64,000 nucleotides of DNA from an uncultured Prevotellaceae bacterium (GTDB taxonomy: Bacteria > Bacteroidota > Bacteroidia > Bacteroidales > Bacteroidaceae), in contig CADASP010000026.1 in assembly GCA_902790625.1 (NCBI GenBank), positions 1 through 64,000 of the forward strand. The letters are read 5' to 3'. The notes beneath the pieces were generated by a model. It ran no database searches. It was not told the origin of the DNA and saw nothing but the letters and a program-made list of their open reading frames with translations. The translations under genes and the position numbers were made by a program. How positions within the stretch are numbered: the first letter of the stretch is position 1; each line of letters opens with the position of its first letter. Positions 59,584-64,000 of the stretch are shown piece by piece.

Positions 59584-61782
59584 TTATTTTGCGTATGTGA
59601 TTGTGACTTTTGCCACGCGCAGTTGCGTGCCTCCGCTGTTGCCGGTGAAGTCGTTGACAATCTTCAGCTCGTTGCTGCTGAATCCTGTGAAGCTCACCTG
59701 CGTGTCGCTGTCTTTCTTGGTGGTCACCTTGTTGCCGTTGGCCTCGCCATACATCATGTCGTTGCCGTTGTAGGCAGTGCCTTGGTAGGGGTCGGAGGCG
59801 GTGATGACGACCTTGGTGATGGTCTTGCTCGACTTGATGGTGAGCGAGTTCAGTGCATACATGCGCACGGAGCCACCTGCTGCGGTGTAGTACTTGGGCG
59901 CGTTCTTGCCTCCCTCCTGCGAGAAGGTGAGGGTGGTGCCGTCGCTAGCGGTGAGCGTGGTGGCATCGGCCTGGTTCTCAAGGCCGAAGTCGGCCATGGT
60001 GATGACGTAGCCGTCGCCGGTGTCATCGCCGCCTGTGCCAGGGCCAGGGGTGTCGCCGCCACCGTTGTCGGCTTCGGTCTTGCCGTTGAGCGAGTAGATA
60101 TAGCTCTCGTTGGCCACGGTTTCGGGGGTGTTGCCTTTGTAGTTGGTCACTTTTCCGCAGATGATGACCTCGTCGCCCTTCTTGGGCAGCACTCCGTCGG
60201 TGTACTTCACATTGCCGAGATAGAGCGTGCGGAACACATAGAACTTTTCGCTCGCGTCGGTACCGTCGTCACTGATGTAGAAGGTGCAGTTGCCATACTG
60301 GGTGCTGAACTGGTTCTTCTCTTCAATGTCGATGATCTTGCCCTTGATGTAGATGTCCTTGTCCGACTTGGCGTCGGCAGCGAGTGAGCTGGCGAATGCA
60401 TTGGCAGCTGTGGCGTTGTAGGGACTCTCCAATGTGCCGTTGCCTGAGGGTTTGCCAGGCACCGTGCCGGGAGTGTCGCCACCGCCGCTTTCGGTCTTGC
60501 CGTTGAGCGAGTAGATATAACTCTTGTTGGCAGCGGTCTCTGGGGTGTTGCCCTTGTAGTTGACCACCTTTCCACAGATGATGACCTCGTCGCCTTTCTT
60601 GGGCAGCTCTCCTTCGGTGTACTTCACATTGCCCAGGTAGAGCGTGCGGAAGACGTAGAATTTGTCGCTGGTGTCGGTGCCGTCGTCGCTGATGTAGAAA
60701 GTGCAGTTGCCATACTGGGTGTTAAACTGGTTCTTCTCTTCAATGTCGATGATTTTACCCTTGATGTAAATGTCCTTGTCCGACTCAGCGTCGGCAGCGA
60801 GCGAGCTGGCGAATGCATTTGCGGCTGCAGCATTGTACGGGTCTTCCAGCGTGCCGCTTCCCTTGGCCTCGCCGCCTGGCTGCGGGGTGTCGCCGCCACC
60901 AGTCTTGCCGTTGAGCGAGTAGAGGAAGGCCTTGCCCTGCACGGTCTCGGGGGTGCTGCCACGGTAATTGGTCACCTTGCCGCAGACGATGACCTCGTCG
61001 CCCTTCTTGATTTGCGCGTCGCCGTTGGCGAACTTCTTGTTGCCCAGGTAGAGTGCGCGGTAGATGATGAAGGAGCTGCCATCTGAGCCGTCGTCGTTCA
61101 GAGTGAAGGTGCCATTGCCGAATTGTGTGTTGTACTCCTCGGTGACGGAGGCTATCTTACCCTTGATGTAGACATCCTTGGGGCTCTCAGCATCGCCCAC
61201 CTCCTTGGCATAGGCGATGGCGGCTGCATAGTTGAAGGGGTTCTCCAGGGAGCCGTCGCCAGTGGCCTCGCCGGGCTTGTCGTCGCCGCCACCCTCGGTC
61301 ACTCCATTGAGCGAGTAGAGGAAGGCGCTGCCCTGCACAGTCTCGGGGGTGTTGCCACGGTAGTTGACCACCTTGCCGCAGACAATCACCTCGTCGCCAA
61401 CCTTGACTTGGGGCTTGTCTTTGCTGTATTTCTTGTTGCCCAGATAGAGCACGCGATAGGCGGTGAACACGTTGGCGGTTGTGCCGTCGTCGCTGATGGT
61501 GAAGGTGCCGTTGCCGTACTGGGTGGTGAACTCCTCGGTGACTTCAGCGACGATACCTTTGACGTAGACTTGGTCGGCCGACTCCTCGCCATCCAGCGAC
61601 TGGACAAGGTGAATGGCATCGGCGCAGGTGTAGGGACTTACCGCCGTGCCGGCACCCGTATAGTTGAATTCTGGCTCGGGAGTGTCTTCCGGGATGGGAT
61701 ACGGCTCTGGCACGTCCTCACAGGCGGTGAATGTTGCGGCTGCTATGGCCACAAGCATGAGTTTGCTGAATAGTTTTTTCAT
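59584..61782 (-). CDS. Surface lipoprotein with four DUF6359-type OB-fold modules
   Basis: A 732-residue lipoprotein: signal MKKLFSKLMLVAIAAATFTA with Cys 21, then a Pro/Glu linker. Four tandem modules of about 115 residues follow (about 44-160, 176-292, 308-429, 447-569). Each has VYVKGIV or IYIKGKI, QYGNGTFTISDDG, VLYLGNKKY-type and GDEVIVCGKVVNYRGNTPET words. The last two are nearly identical. A C-terminal beta domain (590-732) ends in AKVTITYAK. The modules resemble OB folds found beside nucleases. A role in binding nucleic acid at the surface is inferred from the neighbours. It is followed by rpmE2 18 bases away. Confidence 0.8.
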   Translation of the reverse strand: MKKLFSKLMLVAIAAATFTACEDVPEPYPIPEDTPEPEFNYTGAGTAVSPYTCADAIHLVQSLDGEESADQVYVKGIVAEVTEEFTTQYGNGTFTISDDGTTANVFTAYRVLYLGNKKYSKDKPQVKVGDEVIVCGKVVNYRGNTPETVQGSAFLYSLNGVTEGGGDDKPGEATGDGSLENPFNYAAAIAYAKEVGDAESPKDVYIKGKIASVTEEYNTQFGNGTFTLNDDGSDGSSFIIYRALYLGNKKFANGDAQIKKGDEVIVCGKVTNYRGSTPETVQGKAFLYSLNGKTGGGDTPQPGGEAKGSGTLEDPYNAAAANAFASSLAADAESDKDIYIKGKIIDIEEKNQFNTQYGNCTFYISDDGTDTSDKFYVFRTLYLGNVKYTEGELPKKGDEVIICGKVVNYKGNTPETAANKSYIYSLNGKTESGGGDTPGTVPGKPSGNGTLESPYNATAANAFASSLAADAKSDKDIYIKGKIIDIEEKNQFSTQYGNCTFYISDDGTDASEKFYVFRTLYLGNVKYTDGVLPKKGDEVIICGKVTNYKGNTPETVANESYIYSLNGKTEADNGGGDTPGPGTGGDDTGDGYVITMADFGLENQADATTLTASDGTTLTFSQEGGKNAPKYYTAAGGSVRMYALNSLTIKSSKTITKVVITASDPYQGTAYNGNDMMYGEANGNKVTTKKDSDTQVSFTGFSSNELKIVNDFTGNSGGTQLRVAKVTITYAK

Positions 61783-61812
61783 ATCGTTGTATTTTTTTAT
61801 GTTCGGGAATGG

Positions 61813-62643
61813 TTATTTGTCAAGAATCTCAATGTCGCTGGTTTTCCTGATGAGGATTTGCCATGTGGTTCTGTAGCGTGTGGCAATGCCGGTGATGTTG
61901 CATCCCGTGGTGGGCATCACCATGGCGGCGAAGTCGGCGTAGGAGCTGGTTCGGATGATGACCTTCGAGCCATATTCCTTCAGCTGCTGGCTGTAGAAGT
62001 TGCCGCCCGAAGCAGCCCCGTCGATGAGTGTGCGCTTGCCATTGGCGGCCGAGAAGTGTACATTCTTCAGGGTGACCAGTATGCCGGCTTGGTCCATGTC
62101 GTCTACGATGGTGGCGAAGTCCACGGGCTGGATGGCCTCGGGCTTGATGTTCTCCGAGCCGCCGATGATTTTGAAGTGGGTTGCCCAGATGTCTTTCGAC
62201 ATGCGTCCGATGCCTCCGTTGTAGGGGGTGCCGATTTCGGCCATGCCGCCATAGCCTCCCACGTAGAGGCCCTTCAAGTCGACGATGATTTCCTGTCCTT
62301 CAGCCAGATAGCCGTTCAGTCCACCCTCGTTGACAGCCACGATGATACCTCCCGTCTCGTCTTGCAAGGCAAACTGCTTATAGAGGTTGCCGCCGATGTC
62401 GTTGCCGGTGACGCGGCCACGAAGCTTCACATCCTTCTCCACCTTCTTGTTCTTGTCGTTGCTGAATGCCGAGGCATAGTCGGGGGCGGTCTTCAGCTGG
62501 GCTATGCTGATAATGTTTTCTTCGTTGATGGCGTTGTTGCCGTAGGGTGCCTGGGTGAAGATGGGCTCGTCCCAGTCGCCGTCCATGCAGGCGGCCATCA
62601 CGGTGCAGAGTGCTGCTAATAATATATAATGTAGTTTCTTCAT
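61813..62643 (-). CDS. DUF5689-like OB-fold lipoprotein
   Basis: A 276-residue lipoprotein with signal MKKLHYILLAALCTVMAAC. The first half has DVKLRGRVTGNDIGGNLYKQ, then FALQDETGGIIVAVN, typical of a DUF5689/OB-fold module. The second half includes QAGILVTLKNVHFSAANGKR, a second OB-like module. It lies 14 bases after the TonB receptor and 30 bases before the four-module lipoprotein, so these form one operon. It may be the surface partner of the receptor, in the manner of SusD-like proteins but unrelated to them. Confidence 0.8.
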   Translation of the reverse strand: MKKLHYILLAALCTVMAACMDGDWDEPIFTQAPYGNNAINEENIISIAQLKTAPDYASAFSNDKNKKVEKDVKLRGRVTGNDIGGNLYKQFALQDETGGIIVAVNEGGLNGYLAEGQEIIVDLKGLYVGGYGGMAEIGTPYNGGIGRMSKDIWATHFKIIGGSENIKPEAIQPVDFATIVDDMDQAGILVTLKNVHFSAANGKRTLIDGAASGGNFYSQQLKEYGSKVIIRTSSYADFAAMVMPTTGCNITGIATRYRTTWQILIRKTSDIEILDK

Positions 62644-62656
62644 GATGCTTGCGGAT

Positions 62657-64000
62657 TTAGAAGTTGTAGGTGATGACAAACATTCCGTTGATGCCGTTGG
62701 CGTAGAACTTCTTGGGGCTGTCCTGGAAGGAGTAGGTTCTGAGGCTGGCTTTCTCCTCGGTGTCGCCCTTCGAGTAGTCGGTGTCGCGTCGGTTCTGCTC
62801 CATGCCGCCCGTCACTATCTTAATGTTGTTCAGCAGGTTGGTAAGCATCAGGTTGACGCTCATGCGTCGCCCGTGGCTCAGGTAGAAGCTCTTGCCGATG
62901 CTGGCATCGAGCATGAAGCCGCCCTTGCCCTTGCCCTGGTCGGGTATGGCCGAGATGTCGTGCAGGGCGTTGCCGTTGGCATCTTTCAGCACTTCGCCGG
63001 CCGCATCCTTCAGGTCGGGCATGTCCTTGTAGTAGCGGATGATGGGCGAGTAGTAGAGGTAGATGCGGTCGTAGTAGTTGCCGATGAGGTCGATAAACCA
63101 TCCGTTGGCGTGGTAGCTCAGGCCCAGGCTGGCAGCGGTGAGGGGTGTGCTGCCTTCGCGCATGCCTTTGTTCACGCAGATGTCGCTGCGCGTCTTCCCA
63201 TCTTCCGACAGCATGTACTGGGCGTTGGCGTTGTTGGTGTACTTGGCTTCGCTGATGGTTCCCAGTGCTTTCAGGTTGAGCAGCTCGTGGAGCTTGATGT
63301 TCAATCCCAGTTCCACGCCGTAGTATTCCTTGTTGATGCCCGTCAGCGAGATGTAGCTGAATGAGTGTGCGATGTCGCTATAGGCCATCGAGTATTCGCT
63401 GACATCGGTCAGTCGGCTGAAGAATCCGCTCAGGTTGGCCTTGATAAACGAGTTCTTCAGCTGGTAGCCCACCTCGCTCGAGAACACCTTCTCGTTCTTC
63501 AGGTTGGTGGCGAAGTCGTTGTTGATTTGTGGTGCCGAGAAGGCGGTGCGTGCCGTGGGCGCTTTCCATTCATAGCCGGCACCTAAGTGCAGGGCGTGGC
63601 CGTGTCCCAGGTTGAACACTGCTCCCAGCTTGCCACCTCCGTCGAGGAATTTGGCCGTCTTTCCCTTGCCGTATGAATTGTCGAGTGCCAGTCCGTTGCG
63701 CATCTTGCCGTCGCGCTGCATGGTGGTGCCGCCGATGCGTCCATTGACAAACAGGTGCAGGTTGCCGATGTCCTTTGTCAGTCCTGCCCATGCGTTGGCC
63801 AGGTTCACCAGGATGTTGTAGTCGTAGCCGAAGCGGTCGCCTTCAGCCACCATCTGGTTGGGGTGGTTGGCATCGTATTGCACTTGGTCGGAGTTCTCGG
63901 CGTAGGTGCCCACCACGTAGGTGTTGACGTTGCGGAACTGCCAGGCTCCCAGCAGGTCGTCCATGGTCTGGTAGTGCATGCCCTTGTTGGCCGACAACTG
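62657..64000 (-). CDS. TonB-dependent outer membrane receptor, C-terminal part (cut by window end)
   Basis: The frame runs to the right edge of the window; the plug domain and signal lie outside. The visible 447 residues form beta strands of the barrel with alternate polar and aromatic residues (GYDYNILVNLANAWAGLTKD, LHLFVNGRIGG, HALHLGAGYEWKAPTART). It ends with the typical aromatic C-terminal strand NGMFVITYNF. It is the first visible gene of the operon with the DUF5689-like and DUF6359-type lipoproteins. The substrate is unknown; the neighbours point to nucleic acid parts. Confidence 0.87.
   Translation of the reverse strand, partial: QLSANKGMHYQTMDDLLGAWQFRNVNTYVVGTYAENSDQVQYDANHPNQMVAEGDRFGYDYNILVNLANAWAGLTKDIGNLHLFVNGRIGGTTMQRDGKMRNGLALDNSYGKGKTAKFLDGGGKLGAVFNLGHGHALHLGAGYEWKAPTARTAFSAPQINNDFATNLKNEKVFSSEVGYQLKNSFIKANLSGFFSRLTDVSEYSMAYSDIAHSFSYISLTGINKEYYGVELGLNIKLHELLNLKALGTISEAKYTNNANAQYMLSEDGKTRSDICVNKGMREGSTPLTAASLGLSYHANGWFIDLIGNYYDRIYLYYSPIIRYYKDMPDLKDAAGEVLKDANGNALHDISAIPDQGKGKGGFMLDASIGKSFYLSHGRRMSVNLMLTNLLNNIKIVTGGMEQNRRDTDYSKGDTEEKASLRTYSFQDSPKKFYANGINGMFVITYNF

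Overview
The window looks like a chromosome segment of a Bacteroidales bacterium, most likely a gut or rumen Prevotella-type species. The evidence is the promoter form (TTTG, about 20 bases, TAnnTTTG, seen upstream of many genes), lipoproteins with an early Cys, a TonB-dependent receptor followed by surface lipoproteins, a Rho with a long N-terminal insertion, paired methylmalonyl-CoA mutase subunits, and plant-polysaccharide enzymes (a pectinesterase and a GH115 alpha-glucuronidase). No database search was possible, so the genus is an inference.

Layout. 1-7.2 kb: the end of an iron alcohol dehydrogenase, an AraC-type regulator, a tiny winged-helix protein, a metallo-beta-lactamase-fold hydrolase, a cation efflux transporter, a NUDIX hydrolase and a secreted pectinesterase. 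7.29-16.79 kb: a compact integrative element in the 3' end of tRNA-Arg(UCU), with 17-bp direct repeats at its ends. It carries a tyrosine integrase, an excisionase-like protein, a DUF3987 ATPase, a Toprim-like primase-type protein, a serine recombinase and several small unknown genes. No relaxase was recognised. 16.9-24.5 kb: a PP2C-like protein, ribosomal protein S1, a PD-(D/E)XK (Rpn-type) nuclease with a repeated coiled coil, a von Willebrand A lipoprotein, and a 2-kb gene-free nest of inverted repeats. 24.5-38.7 kb: rho, a lipoprotein, a HAD phosphatase with glucose-6-phosphate isomerase, pyrF with a second Rpn-type nuclease, rhaM with a glycosyltransferase, rpsP, a LolA-like carrier, recQ with an in-frame repeat insertion, a TSCPD protein and a large thioredoxin-fold protein.

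39.4-48.4 kb: mutB and mutA (succinate/propionate pathway), pfkA with an unusual Asn in the nucleotide/Mg loop, an NhaD-type antiporter, an OmpH-like lipoprotein, a small membrane protein and pepD. 48.4-58.1 kb: repeat-rich gaps, an XRE-type regulator with an AT-rich upstream region, holA, GH115, two identical tRNA-Lys(CUU) genes, trxB and glutathione peroxidase. 58.2-64 kb: an envelope locus on the minus strand. It contains a TonB-dependent receptor (cut by the window end), a DUF5689-type lipoprotein, a lipoprotein with four DUF6359-type modules and, beyond rpmE2, a DNA/RNA non-specific endonuclease lipoprotein. Together they suggest capture and breakdown of extracellular nucleic acid.

The most notable non-coding content is several families of dispersed intergenic repeats: a 313-bp family, a 196-bp family with NotI-like palindromes, a 62-bp family and GC-rich inverted repeats. 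One repeat-like tract lies in frame inside recQ. Also notable are an rpmE2 gene whose promoter abuts the coding sequence with no ATG, and a tRNA terminator displaced by the integrative element, which supplies its own replacement.
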